Assembly (NCBI RefSeq): GCF_009600885.1
Contig: NZ_VCLA01000172.1
Coordinates: 16,588-80,587 of the forward strand
DNA: 64,000 nucleotides
Origin: Streptomyces jumonjinensis
GTDB taxonomy: Bacteria > Actinomycetota > Actinomycetes > Streptomycetales > Streptomycetaceae
Direction: 5' to 3'
The translations under genes and the position numbers were made by a program. The notes beneath the pieces were generated by a model. That model ran no database searches and had not been told where the DNA came from. It saw only the letters and a program-made list of their open reading frames with translations. Of this stretch, positions 8,660 through 17,194 are shown piece by piece (positions within the stretch are counted from its first letter, which is position 1; each line of letters begins with the position of its first letter).

Positions 8660-8880
8660 TCGCGTACCCGTGGGAGCTCCGCGGCGCTCCGTAGACCCGT
8701 GGGAGCTCCTCGCCGGTCCGCGGCGGTCCGGCGGCTCCCGGGGCCCGGCCCTGCCCGCCGTCCGTGGCCTCAGCCGCGCTCCGCGGGACCGCGGGAGCTC
8801 CTCGCCCGGCGGCTCCCCGGGGCCCGGCCCGCCGTCTGCGGCTTCAGCGGTGCTCCAGTGGACCCGCGCATACTGCGCTG
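8660..8880. repeat. Imperfect tandem repeat of about 90 bp, 2.5 copies
   Basis: The gap after the second KAS III gene repeats blocks that begin ACC(C)G(T/C)GGGAGCTCC, near 8666, 8694 and 8788. The last two copies share CTCGCC, GGCGGCTCC, GGGGCCCGGCC, GCCGTC.G.GGC and TCAGC.G.GCTCC. No reading frame spans it plausibly. It resembles decayed minisatellite DNA. Confidence 0.7.
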
Positions 8881-8949
8881 CCCGACGGCTTCGGTTCCGC
8901 GGCCGGGTGGGCCGGCCCGTCCGAACGCCTCGCATGTGAGGAGATCTAC

Positions 8950-9357
8950 GTGGTGATGACCGAACCCACCGGGACGCGGCGGAGTTCGACGCCGGGGCCG
9001 GTGCGCTTCGCGTGGGGCACGCTGGGCGTGCTGCTGCTGGCCTGGGACGTCTTCGAGGTGGTGAAGCACACCGGCTGGGTGATCCCGGCCGCCGCCCTCG
9101 GCGCCGCTCTTCCGCTGCTGCCCACGCTGGCCGGGCGGCGCGGGCCGGGGCTGCTGCCCCCGCGCGCGGTGCCCGCGCACAATCTGCTCAACCGTCCGCT
9201 GATCCCCTTCGCCGTCATGGTGGTCTTCTCGTTCCTGGGCGACGCCCCGGAGGACATCGCGGCCCCCTTCACCTTCGGGATGTCCTGGCTCACCGCCATC
9301 GCGCTGTCCCGGGCGCTGGGGTTCGGGCTCCGCGCGGCGGACGGCGGACAGCGCTGA
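8950..9357 (+). CDS. Small multi-pass membrane protein, unknown function
   Basis: 135 aa, three to four hydrophobic stretches (WGTLGVLLLAWDVFEVV, WVIPAAALGAALPLLPTLA, LIPFAVMVVFSFLG). I chose the GTG at 8950 because GAGGAG ends 6 bp upstream; GTG 8953 and ATG 8956 are alternatives in the same frame. I do not recognise a family. It sits between the second KAS III gene and the P450 on the same strand, so it may be an accessory membrane protein of the biosynthetic locus. A 24-bp perfect terminator stem follows. Confidence 0.72.
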   Translation: MVMTEPTGTRRSSTPGPVRFAWGTLGVLLLAWDVFEVVKHTGWVIPAAALGAALPLLPTLAGRRGPGLLPPRAVPAHNLLNRPLIPFAVMVVFSFLGDAPEDIAAPFTFGMSWLTAIALSRALGFGLRAADGGQR

Positions 9358-9384
9358 GGGCCGGCGCCCCGGGGTGTCCGAGCG

Positions 9385-9439
9385 GTACGGCAGCGGGCCC
9401 GCGGCCCCTCCCCCTGGGGCCGCGGGCCCGCTGCCGTAC
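9385..9439 (+). terminator. Strong hairpin, 24-bp perfect stem
   Basis: Arms at 9385-9408 and 9416-9439 are perfectly complementary, with a 7-nt loop (TCCCCCT). It lies 27 bp after the membrane-protein stop and separates it from the P450, which must then have its own promoter in 9440-9570. Confidence 0.85.
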
Positions 9440-9581
9440 GCCGGTGCACAGGGCCGGGTCGCGTCGGCCCGACGCGAGGGCCATCGGCGCCAGCCGGTCT
9501 TTATCGGCGCGCAAGCGGTCGCTGGGACCCTCGGGCTGACCCTGCGAAGCACCGACCGATCCGAAGCCCTGGAGGCTCTCG

Positions 9582-10808
9582 ATGGACACCGCCTCTCCGC
9601 ACCCGGCCGAGCCCGAGACCGGCCTGCGGTATCCCTTCCCGCGTCCCTCGGCGGTGGAGGTGCCGCCCGTCTACGAGAAGCTGCGCGGCGAATGCCCCGT
9701 GGCCAAGGTCCGGCTGCCCAGCGGCGACGACGGTTATGTGGTGAGCCGGTACGACGACGTCCGCACCGTGCTGAGCGATCTCCGGTTCAGCCGGGCGGCG
9801 ATGCTCGACGAGGGGGCGCCCCGGCTGACCGCGGCCCCGCCCATGGGCGGCAGCCTGTTCACCATGGACCCGCCCGAGCACACCCGGCTGCGCAAGCTGG
9901 TCTCCCGTGAGTTCACCGCGCGCCGGGTGCAGAATCTGCGGCCCCGTATCCAGGAGATGACGGACGAGCTGCTGGACGGCATGGAGCGGCTCTCCCCGCC
10001 CGTCGACCTCAATCCGGTCTTCGCGTTCCCGCTCCCGGTGATGGTCATCTGCGAGCTGCTCGGCGTGCCCTTCGAGGACCGTGATCGCTTCCGCGGCTGG
10101 TCCGACGCCTTCGTCTCGCTCACCTCGCACACCCCCGAGGAGGTGATGGAGCAGCGGATGTCGATGGTGCAGTATCTGGGCGAGCTGGTGGAGCGCAAGC
10201 GGAAGGAGCCCACGGACGACCTCATGGGCGCGCTGGTCTCCGTGCACGACGAGGACGGCGAACGGCTCAGCGAGATCGAGCTGATCACCAGGGGCATCAC
10301 GCTGCTGGTGGCCGGGCACGAGACCACCGTCAGCATGATCGGCACCTGTGTGCTGACCCTGTTGCGGCACCCCGAGTATCTGGCCGCGCTGCGGGAGCGG
10401 CCCGAGACGATCGACCACGTGGTGGAGGAGTTGCTGCGGCTCAACCCCATCGGCGACGGAGGTCCGTTCCGGATCACCCTGGAGGATGTGGAGATCGCGG
10501 ACACCGTCATCCCCCGGGGCAGCGGTGTGATCGCGGCGGTCTGCTCGGCCAATCAGGACGCGGGCCGCTTCGGTGCGGCGACCGGCGCCTTCGATCCGTC
10601 GAGGCCGTCCGCCTCCTCCCATCTGGCGTTCGGCCATGGCGCGCATTTCTGCCTGGGCGCGGCCCTCGCCCGGGCCGAGCTCCAGATAGCCCTCTCCTCG
10701 CTGATCCGGCGCTTCCCCCGGCTGAGTCTGGCGGGCGAGGTCGGCGATCTCTCCATGACCACCGGGATGATGGTGCACGCGCTGAGCCGGCTGCCCGTCG
10801 CCTGGTGA
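9582..10808 (+). CDS. Cytochrome P450 (CYP)
   Basis: 408 aa soluble bacterial P450. The I-helix motif AGHETT is at 244-249, ExxR at 283-286 (ELLR), and the haem loop FGHGAHFCLG has the thiolate Cys357. The ATG follows GGAGG. No ferredoxin or ferredoxin reductase gene is nearby, so electrons must come from partners elsewhere. It is convergent with the flavin hydroxylase and separated from it by a terminator hairpin. Its likely job is oxidative tailoring of the product of the 3.3-8.6 kb genes, inferred from position only. Confidence 0.95.
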   Translation: MDTASPHPAEPETGLRYPFPRPSAVEVPPVYEKLRGECPVAKVRLPSGDDGYVVSRYDDVRTVLSDLRFSRAAMLDEGAPRLTAAPPMGGSLFTMDPPEHTRLRKLVSREFTARRVQNLRPRIQEMTDELLDGMERLSPPVDLNPVFAFPLPVMVICELLGVPFEDRDRFRGWSDAFVSLTSHTPEEVMEQRMSMVQYLGELVERKRKEPTDDLMGALVSVHDEDGERLSEIELITRGITLLVAGHETTVSMIGTCVLTLLRHPEYLAALRERPETIDHVVEELLRLNPIGDGGPFRITLEDVEIADTVIPRGSGVIAAVCSANQDAGRFGAATGAFDPSRPSASSHLAFGHGAHFCLGAALARAELQIALSSLIRRFPRLSLAGEVGDLSMTTGMMVHALSRLPVAW

Positions 10809-10829
10809 GGCGCCGCCGGTGAACACGGC

Positions 10830-10865
10830 GCTGCCCGGGGCCCCTTCGGCGGGGACCCGGGCAGC
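10830..10865. terminator. Bidirectional hairpin between convergent genes
   Basis: GCTGCCCGGG (10830-10839) and CCCGGGCAGC (10856-10865) form a perfect 10-bp stem between the P450 stop and the oppositely oriented flavin hydroxylase stop. Confidence 0.8.
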
Positions 10866-10891
10866 GGTCTGCGCGGGGTGCGGCGCGGCGG

Positions 10892-12154
10892 TCAGGCGCG
10901 CGGCGCGCTCTGGTGCACCACCTTGCGGGCGACGACCGGGCCCGGCCGCTGGACCTGGAAGTAGGCCCTGGCCAGTACCCGTCGCTGGAGGGTGTGGCTG
11001 CTGTTCACCACCCGGTACAGGGCGCGGCGGAAGGCGCCGCCCCACCGCCCGTCGAGAGCGAAGAGGCGTTCCTGGCGGAGCTGGAGCGCGCGGGAGAGGC
11101 GTACCGACTCCTCACGTACCCGCTGGAACTCCTGGCCGGCCCGCAGCAGTTCGGCGGTGTCCCCGCCGCCGGACAGCGCGGTTCCCACCAGCGGTGCGAG
11201 GGTGACCGCGTCGATGACGGCGTGGTTGACGCCCTGCCCCAGGATCGGGGTCAGGGTGTGCGCGGCGTCGCCGATGAGCACCAGGCCGGGCATGGACCAG
11301 TCCGGCACCACGGTGGTGAAGATGTCCAGCATGGAGGTGTCCGACCAGCTGGTGACCGTCTCCCGTACGGCGCCGGAGAGTTCGGGGGCGAGCCGGTCGA
11401 TGCGCTCGTGGAGCGCGGACAGGCCCTGGGCGCGCAGCTCGCGCAGTCCGCCCTTGGGGATGTTCAGCCCCACCCGGACGCTGTCGGGGTGGGTGGGGAT
11501 GAACAGTCCGTGTTCACCGCCGCGGATGCGGATGCGGTAGGTGTTGCCGTCCCACTCGGCGGGGAAGGGCAGCCGCAGCCAGATGACGTCCCGGTCCAGC
11601 GGCAGTTTCTCGTACGGCAGCCCGGACATCTCGCGGATCTTGCTGAACCGTCCGTCGGCGGCAACGGTCAGCCGGGCCCGTACGGTGATCTCGCCCTCGG
11701 GGGTACGGGCGCGCACCCCGGTCACCGGGCCGCTGTCGCCGTCCTCGCGGAGCAGGCCGACGGCGGTGGCCGACTGGCGCAGGGTGAATCCCGGGTGCTC
11801 GCCCGCGGCCTCGGCGAGGGCGGTGAGGAGGGCGGGCTGGGGCAGCTCCACCGGATAGGGGTGCGGATAGGCGAAGTCGGAGAAGTCGGCGCGCAGCACC
11901 GTGCCGCCGCCGTCGGTGATCTCCATGTGGTGCATCTGGGCGTACGCCCCGTCGAGGCGGTCGAGGAGTCCGAGCCGGTCGAGCAGCCACACCGAGTCGG
12001 GGGAGACCGACTCGCCGCGGAACGACCTGTTGAAGTGCCCGCTCTGCTCCAGGACCACCACCGAGACGGAGCGTTTGGCCAGCTCCATGGCGAGCGTGAG
12101 CCCGGCCGGTCCTCCCCCGACCACGCACACCTGTGCGGTCAGCTCTGCTGTCAT
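10892..12154 (-). CDS. FAD-dependent aromatic hydroxylase-type monooxygenase
   Basis: 420 aa, class A flavoprotein monooxygenase (PHBH fold). The Rossmann FAD motif is VVGGGPAGLTLAMELAKR (about 11-28), the mid-protein FAD/NADPH DG motif is AADGRFSKIREMSG (about 165-178), and the second FAD motif is GDAAHTLTPILGQGVNHA (about 295-312). The family hydroxylates phenols, polyketides or related ring systems. A related group includes flavin halogenases and geranylgeranyl reductases, but I see no WxWxIP halogenase motif. It is transcribed towards the P450. The SRPBCC gene lies 91 bp upstream on the same strand, so they may form one unit. Confidence 0.9.
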   Translation of the reverse strand: MTAELTAQVCVVGGGPAGLTLAMELAKRSVSVVVLEQSGHFNRSFRGESVSPDSVWLLDRLGLLDRLDGAYAQMHHMEITDGGGTVLRADFSDFAYPHPYPVELPQPALLTALAEAAGEHPGFTLRQSATAVGLLREDGDSGPVTGVRARTPEGEITVRARLTVAADGRFSKIREMSGLPYEKLPLDRDVIWLRLPFPAEWDGNTYRIRIRGGEHGLFIPTHPDSVRVGLNIPKGGLRELRAQGLSALHERIDRLAPELSGAVRETVTSWSDTSMLDIFTTVVPDWSMPGLVLIGDAAHTLTPILGQGVNHAVIDAVTLAPLVGTALSGGGDTAELLRAGQEFQRVREESVRLSRALQLRQERLFALDGRWGGAFRRALYRVVNSSHTLQRRVLARAYFQVQRPGPVVARKVVHQSAPRA

Positions 12155-12245
12155 CGTTTTGCTGCCTCTCCAGCGGAGTCATGGTCGGTCGATCCTCCGG
12201 CCGGCTCCTAAAGCTCTCCTTGCAGGCAGCGTGCCCGGGGCGGGG

Positions 12246-12710
12246 TCAGTCCGCCTTCGCGGCGGGGGCGTTCCGCGCTTCCACCCGGGCCCGCAGGGCG
12301 TCGGTGAGTTCGGCGAAGCCGCGCTCGGACGGGGTGAGGAGCGCACCGGCGAACGGGACCAGCGCTCCGCTGAAGCGTTCGCTCTGGAGTACCCGGGTGC
12401 CGCCGTCCCGGGGGGTCAGCTCGAAGCTGTGCACTCCGTCGAAGAGGCCCGGTACGCCGAGCCGGCCGCGCCAGCGCAGCAGCCGGCCGGGGTCGCTGAC
12501 GAGGACGGTCGGCGTGAAGACGGTCTCCCGGCCGCTGCCGGGCAGCCGCATCCGCAGGGTGAGCCGGGCGCCGGGCTCGGCCCGGCCGGCGGCCGACACG
12601 AGGAAGGGGTTCCATTCGCGGAACCGGTCGAAGTCGGTGAGGGTCTCCCACACCTGGGCGGGGGAGGCGTGGATCTGGACGGTGGAGGTGATCAGTCGCA
12701 CGAGTCGCAC
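12246..12710 (-). CDS. SRPBCC-fold (polyketide cyclase/dehydrase-like) protein
   Basis: 154 aa START/Bet v1-like domain. The N-terminal signature ITSTVQIHASPAQVWETLTD and FREWNPFL are typical of the SRPBCC family (DUF3074/polyketide_cyc2 group), which bind hydrophobic ligands. Some members cyclise poly-beta-ketone chains, but most have no known reaction. It lies upstream of the flavin hydroxylase on the same strand. Association with cyclase-type chemistry in the neighbouring locus is possible but unproven. Confidence 0.82.
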   Translation of the reverse strand: MRLVRLITSTVQIHASPAQVWETLTDFDRFREWNPFLVSAAGRAEPGARLTLRMRLPGSGRETVFTPTVLVSDPGRLLRWRGRLGVPGLFDGVHSFELTPRDGGTRVLQSERFSGALVPFAGALLTPSERGFAELTDALRARVEARNAPAAKAD

Positions 12711-12778
12711 GGGGTGTCCTTCCGGTTCCCGCCGGGGGCGTCCCGGCGGGAACGGCGCGGTGGGGTCCTGGGGTCCTG

Positions 12779-12862
12779 GGCCCTTCGGCCGGGGTGGTGG
12801 GGCCTTCGGCCGGGGTGGTGCGGCTTTCAGCTGGGGCGGTGCGGCCCCGGCTGGGACGGTGG
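12779..12862. repeat. 21-bp minisatellite, four copies
   Basis: The 498-bp gap between the SRPBCC gene (minus) and the MMPL gene (plus) has no gene. Its core is four head-to-tail units of about 21 bp built on GGCCTTCGGCCGGGGTGGTG, decaying in copies three and four. It is preceded by a doubled TGGGGTCC(TG). The promoters for both divergent genes must lie in this gap. Confidence 0.75.
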
Positions 12863-13208
12863 ACGCACGGGCCCGGCGGGGAGTCCCGCCGGGGCGGTGT
12901 GCGCACGGCCTCCCGGGCCGGAGCGGTCACGGCCCCCGGGTCGCGACGCTACCGGGGCCGCCGGGGCCCCCGCCGCTCCCCCGGGCGCCGGCTCTAGCGA
13001 TCCTTCAGCGCCGCCGCGCAGCCTCGGGGCCCGGACGCTTCAGCGGAAATCCAGTGGCCGGCCCGAGGATGGACGCTACGCGGCCCGTACGCGCCCTGCC
13101 CGCTGGCCGGGCCTACGGCGCGAGCCGTCCACGCGCCCATCCGCACCCACCCCACCCTCCCCGTGCGTCCGCCCGTTCCCCGGCGGGGCCGGCGGAAGGA
13201 AGGACACC

Positions 13209-15413
13209 ATGTTCTCCGCTCTGGGCTCGGCCCTCCACCGCCGACGGATCGCCGTTCTGTTATTGGCGCTTGTGGTCACCGTGCTGGCCACCGCCTACGG
13301 CGGCAGCGTGTCGGAGAAACTCACCAACGGCCTCTCGGACTACGACGATCCGGGCGGCGGCAATGTCGTCGCCCGCGAGACCATCGTCCGCGCCACCGGC
13401 ATCGACTCCCAGCAGGGCTATGTGCTGCTGGTGCGTACCGGGGAGCGGGTGGAGCCCGGCTCCGCTCCGCCCGAGGCGGTCGCCGCGGCGGGCGAGCTGC
13501 TGCGCTCGCGGCCCGAGGTCAAGGAGGTGTTCGACTATTCGTCGGAGCTCGGCGGCCCGGCGCTGATCTCCCGGGACGGCCGCAGCACGGTGGTGGTGGG
13601 CGCGGTGCGGCCCATCACGGACAAGCAGGCCGTGGCGGCCGAGGAGGCCCTGCAGAAAGCCATCGCGGAGGATCCCGCGCTCCGGGACAGCGCCTCGCTC
13701 GGCGGCGCCACCCCCGGGCACGTCCAGGTGGGCGAGATCTCCGACGAGGATGTGTCCAACGCCGAGCTGATCGCCTTCCCGATCGTCCTGGTCGTGCTCT
13801 TCCTGGTCTTCCGCGGTCTGGTGGCGGCCCTGGTGCCGCTGTTGGGCGGCATCGTCTCGCTGCTGCTCACCATGGCGGGCCTCCGGCTGACGACGGACTT
13901 CATGACGGTGTCCGCCGGGGCGATGAGTCTGGCCTTCGCGCTGGGTCTCGGTCTCTCCATCGACTTCGGGCTGCTGATCGTCTCCCGCTTCCGTGAGGAG
14001 GTCGCCGCCGGCCGGGACCGGGGCGACGCGATTCGCCGGGCGGTGGCCACCGCGGGCCGCACCGTGCTGTTCAGCGCTCTGACGGTGGCCGCCGCACTGG
14101 CCGCGCTGACCGCCTTCCCCCATCCCTATCTGCGCTCCATGGGCGTCGCGGGCGTCATCACGGTGCTGTCGGCGGCGCTCTTCGCGCTGGTGGGGCTGCC
14201 CGCGCTGCTCGCCGTGCTCGGCCATCGGATCAACGCGCTGGCGCCGCGCCGCTGGCAGCGCTCGGCCGGTGCCTCCGCCGCCACCGAGGGCCGCTGGCAC
14301 CGGATGGCGTCGGCGGTGATGCGCCGGCCCGGGATGTTCGCCGTGGTCGCCACGGGTGTGCTGCTGCTGATCGCCTCTCCGCTGGCGGGGGTGCGCTTCA
14401 CCGGCGTCGACCCGTCGCTGCTGCCGCAGGAGACCACCGCGGGCCGGGTGGCCGCCGTCCTGGACCGGGAGTTCGCGGAGCCGGCCACCGCGCCCCTCCA
14501 GATCGTGCTGCGCACCGACGGCGCCGAGGACCGGGCCCGGCTCGACTCCTTCGCGGAGCGGATCGGGAAGGTGCCCGGGGTGGAGTCGGTCGCCGCGCCC
14601 TTCGAACTGGACGGGAAGCACTGGGAGATCGACGCGGTGCTCGCGGGCAGTCCGCTGGACGACCGGGCGCTGGACGCCGTCGAGGAGGTGCGGGACCTGA
14701 CCGCGCCGTATCCCGCGAACCACACCGGTATGACGGCGGACTTCCTGGCGCAGCGGGAGAGCATCGGCGACAGTCTGCCGCTGGCGGGCGGCATCCTGGC
14801 CGGGGTCACCCTGCTGCTGCTCTTCGCCTTCTCCGGTGCGATCGTGCTGCCGCTGATGGCGCTGGTGATGAACACGCTCACGACCGGTGCGGCGTTCGGG
14901 TTCCTGGTCTGGGTCTTCCAGGACGGCAATCTCGGCTTCTCCGCCCAGAGCGGTCTGGAGGCCACCACTCCGCTGCTGGTCTTCGCGCTGGCCTTCGGGC
15001 TCTCCACGGACTACAACGTCTTTCTGCTCAGCCGGATCAAGGAGGCGCGCGCGCTGGGGATGGACGAGCGGGCGGCGGTCGCCCACGGTCTCTCCCGCAC
15101 CGGTTCGATCGTGACCTCGGCGGCGGTGCTGTTCTGTGTGCCGGTGGGCGCGCTGGCCGCGTCGAGACTGGTGTTCATCCAGGAGCTGGGGCTCGGCGCG
15201 GCGTTCGCCGTCCTGATCGACGCCACCTTGGTGCGGGCGCTGCTGGTGCCCTCGCTGATGGCGCTGCTGGGCGCGGCCAACTGGTGGGCCCCGGCCCCGC
15301 TGCGCAGGCTCCACCGCTCGGTGTTCCCGGACCGTTCGAAGGCGGCGGCCCCCGTGCCCGTACCCGACAGCGGACCGGCCTCCCGCGAGAAGGCCCCGGA
15401 GCCGGTGGCCTAG
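13209..15413 (+). CDS. MMPL-family (RND) exporter
   Basis: 734 aa. Two RND repeats, each with an exported loop after the first helix and a helix cluster. The MMPL proton-relay signatures are IDFGLLIVSRFREE (251-264) and STDYNVFLLSRIKEA near residue 600. The family exports lipids, acylated metabolites and antibiotics. The start chosen is ATG 13209, preceded by GGAAGGA; longer upstream reading is a chance open frame. Codon 18 (13260-13262) is TTA, the rare leucine codon read by the bldA tRNA in Streptomyces, so translation is likely developmentally gated. Probably the exporter for the adjacent biosynthetic locus, by position. Confidence 0.95.
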   Translation: MFSALGSALHRRRIAVLLLALVVTVLATAYGGSVSEKLTNGLSDYDDPGGGNVVARETIVRATGIDSQQGYVLLVRTGERVEPGSAPPEAVAAAGELLRSRPEVKEVFDYSSELGGPALISRDGRSTVVVGAVRPITDKQAVAAEEALQKAIAEDPALRDSASLGGATPGHVQVGEISDEDVSNAELIAFPIVLVVLFLVFRGLVAALVPLLGGIVSLLLTMAGLRLTTDFMTVSAGAMSLAFALGLGLSIDFGLLIVSRFREEVAAGRDRGDAIRRAVATAGRTVLFSALTVAAALAALTAFPHPYLRSMGVAGVITVLSAALFALVGLPALLAVLGHRINALAPRRWQRSAGASAATEGRWHRMASAVMRRPGMFAVVATGVLLLIASPLAGVRFTGVDPSLLPQETTAGRVAAVLDREFAEPATAPLQIVLRTDGAEDRARLDSFAERIGKVPGVESVAAPFELDGKHWEIDAVLAGSPLDDRALDAVEEVRDLTAPYPANHTGMTADFLAQRESIGDSLPLAGGILAGVTLLLLFAFSGAIVLPLMALVMNTLTTGAAFGFLVWVFQDGNLGFSAQSGLEATTPLLVFALAFGLSTDYNVFLLSRIKEARALGMDERAAVAHGLSRTGSIVTSAAVLFCVPVGALAASRLVFIQELGLGAAFAVLIDATLVRALLVPSLMALLGAANWWAPAPLRRLHRSVFPDRSKAAAPVPVPDSGPASREKAPEPVA

Positions 15414-15572
15414 GAACATCTTCGGCCGTCGCGCCTCCCGGCGGCGAGGAGAGTCCATGGGTTGGTGCGCGAGAGTCCAAACGGGGCTCTTGCGCACCGC
15501 GCGCCCCGGCGACGATGGTCCTTGGCGAAGGATCATGACCAGCCGCGCACCATCAGCTCTCGTGGAGGCTCG

Positions 15573-17021
15573 ATGAACGACGCAGCAGCACAGGACCACG
15601 GCAGTGACGACGACGGCTCGATGAGCCGTCGTCGTGTGCTGCGGACCACGGCGGGGGCGGCGGGCGCCTCCCTCGCGATCGGCGCCCTCGGTACCGGCCC
15701 CGCCGCAGCCGGGGAGAGCGCCGGGGCCGCCGGAAATACGGGGGAACCGGCCGGAGCGGCCCCCGCCCGCAAGGGCGGCGCCACCATGGCCGGGGTGCCC
15801 TTCGAGGGCCGCAGCACGGTACGGGTCGGGATCATCGGTCTCGGCAACCGCGGCGGCAGCATGATCGATCTCTTTCTCGCCCAGCCCGGGGTCAGGGTGA
15901 TCGCCCTGTGCGACCCGGTCCGGGCCAAGGCCGAGCGCGCGGCGGCCCGGGTGACAGCCTCGGGTCAGCCCGCGCCCGCCCTGTACACCAAGGGCGAGGA
16001 CGACTACGAGAACCTCTGCGCGCGGGGCGATCTCGACTTCGTCTATGTGGCGACCCCCTGGGAGTCCCACTTCCCGATGGCGAAGGCCGCGATGCTGAAC
16101 GGCAAGCACGTCGGCGTGGAGTGCCCGGTGGCGATGCGGCTGGACGAGCTGTGGGCCCTGGTCGATCTCTCCGAGCGCACCCGGCGGCACTGTATGCAGC
16201 TGGAGAACTGCTGTTACGGCAGAAACGAGATGCGGGTGCTGCGGATGGCGCACGCGGGCCTCTTCGGCGAGCTGCTGCACGGGGCCGGGGCGTACAACCA
16301 CGATCTGCGCGAGCTGATGTTCGACCCGGACTACTACGAAGGCCCCTGGCGGCGGCAGTGGCACACCCGGCTGCGCGGCGATCTCTATCCGAACCACGGC
16401 TTCGGCCCGGTCGCCAACTACCTGGACGTCAACCGGGGCGACCGGGTGGTGTCCATCGCCAGCTTCGGCACCCCGGCGCTGGGGCTCGCCGAGTACCGCG
16501 AGGCCCATATGCCGCCGGGCGACCCCAGCTGGAAGGAGACGTATATCGGGGCCGACCGCACGATCAGCATGCTCCGCACGGCGAAGGGCCGGATCATCCG
16601 GCTGGAGCACGATGTGTCCACGCCGCATCCCTACAGCCGGATCAACAGCCTCGGCGGCACCAAGGGCGTCTTCGAGGACTACCCGGCGCGGATCTATCTG
16701 GAGCCCGACCACACCGACCACCAGTGGGGCGCCTTCGGGAAGTACGCCGACTGGGACCACTGGCTGTGGAAGGAGCACGCCAATCCGCCGGGCGGCCATG
16801 GCGGGATGGACTACATCATGATCTTCCGGCTGATGCAGTGCATGCGGCTGGGTCTGGTGCCGGACTTCGATGTGTACGACGCGGCGACCTGGACGGCGCC
16901 GGTGCCGCTGAGCCATGCCTCGATCAGGGCGAAGGGCACGCCGCTGCCCATCCCCGACTTCACCCGCGGTGAGTGGCGCAAGGACCGCACAGGTGTGGAT
17001 TCGGACAAACCTTCGGACTGA
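15573..17021 (+). CDS. Tat-exported Gfo/Idh/MocA protein, GH109 type
   Basis: 482 aa. A twin-arginine signal (MSRRRVLRTTAGAAGASLA, residues about 11-29, then an AAA-rich cleavage region) leads to an NAD-binding Rossmann domain with VGIIGLGNRGGSMIDLFLAQ. The body matches family GH109 (NAD-dependent alpha-N-acetylgalactosaminidase type): VECPVAMRLDELWALVDLS, QLENCCYGRNEMR, LYPNHGFGPVANYLDVNRGD. The family uses tightly bound NAD for transient oxidation at C3 during glycoside cleavage, and Tat export fits a folded cofactor-bound enzyme. The start is ATG 15573 with GGAGG 5 bp upstream. A hairpin follows the stop. Confidence 0.88.
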   Translation: MNDAAAQDHGSDDDGSMSRRRVLRTTAGAAGASLAIGALGTGPAAAGESAGAAGNTGEPAGAAPARKGGATMAGVPFEGRSTVRVGIIGLGNRGGSMIDLFLAQPGVRVIALCDPVRAKAERAAARVTASGQPAPALYTKGEDDYENLCARGDLDFVYVATPWESHFPMAKAAMLNGKHVGVECPVAMRLDELWALVDLSERTRRHCMQLENCCYGRNEMRVLRMAHAGLFGELLHGAGAYNHDLRELMFDPDYYEGPWRRQWHTRLRGDLYPNHGFGPVANYLDVNRGDRVVSIASFGTPALGLAEYREAHMPPGDPSWKETYIGADRTISMLRTAKGRIIRLEHDVSTPHPYSRINSLGGTKGVFEDYPARIYLEPDHTDHQWGAFGKYADWDHWLWKEHANPPGGHGGMDYIMIFRLMQCMRLGLVPDFDVYDAATWTAPVPLSHASIRAKGTPLPIPDFTRGEWRKDRTGVDSDKPSD

Positions 17022-17029
17022 GAAAAGGT

Positions 17030-17056
17030 GTGCGGGCCCCTATCGGGGGCCCGCAC
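17030..17056 (+). terminator. Hairpin after the GH109-type gene
   Basis: GTGCGGGCCCC (17030-17040) pairs with GGGGCCCGCAC (17046-17056), an 11-bp stem starting 9 bp after the stop. Confidence 0.8.
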
Positions 17057-17194
17057 CGGGCCTCCCGGCATGGCGGAACCGTTCCTGCCGCCTGGCGTGA
17101 TATACGGGGGCCCCGCGATATCGAATTGCGAAGACGGGCCCTGAACAGCGAGTCTTGCACTCTTTGTGCCGACCTCGAACCGCGCTGGGACGTC

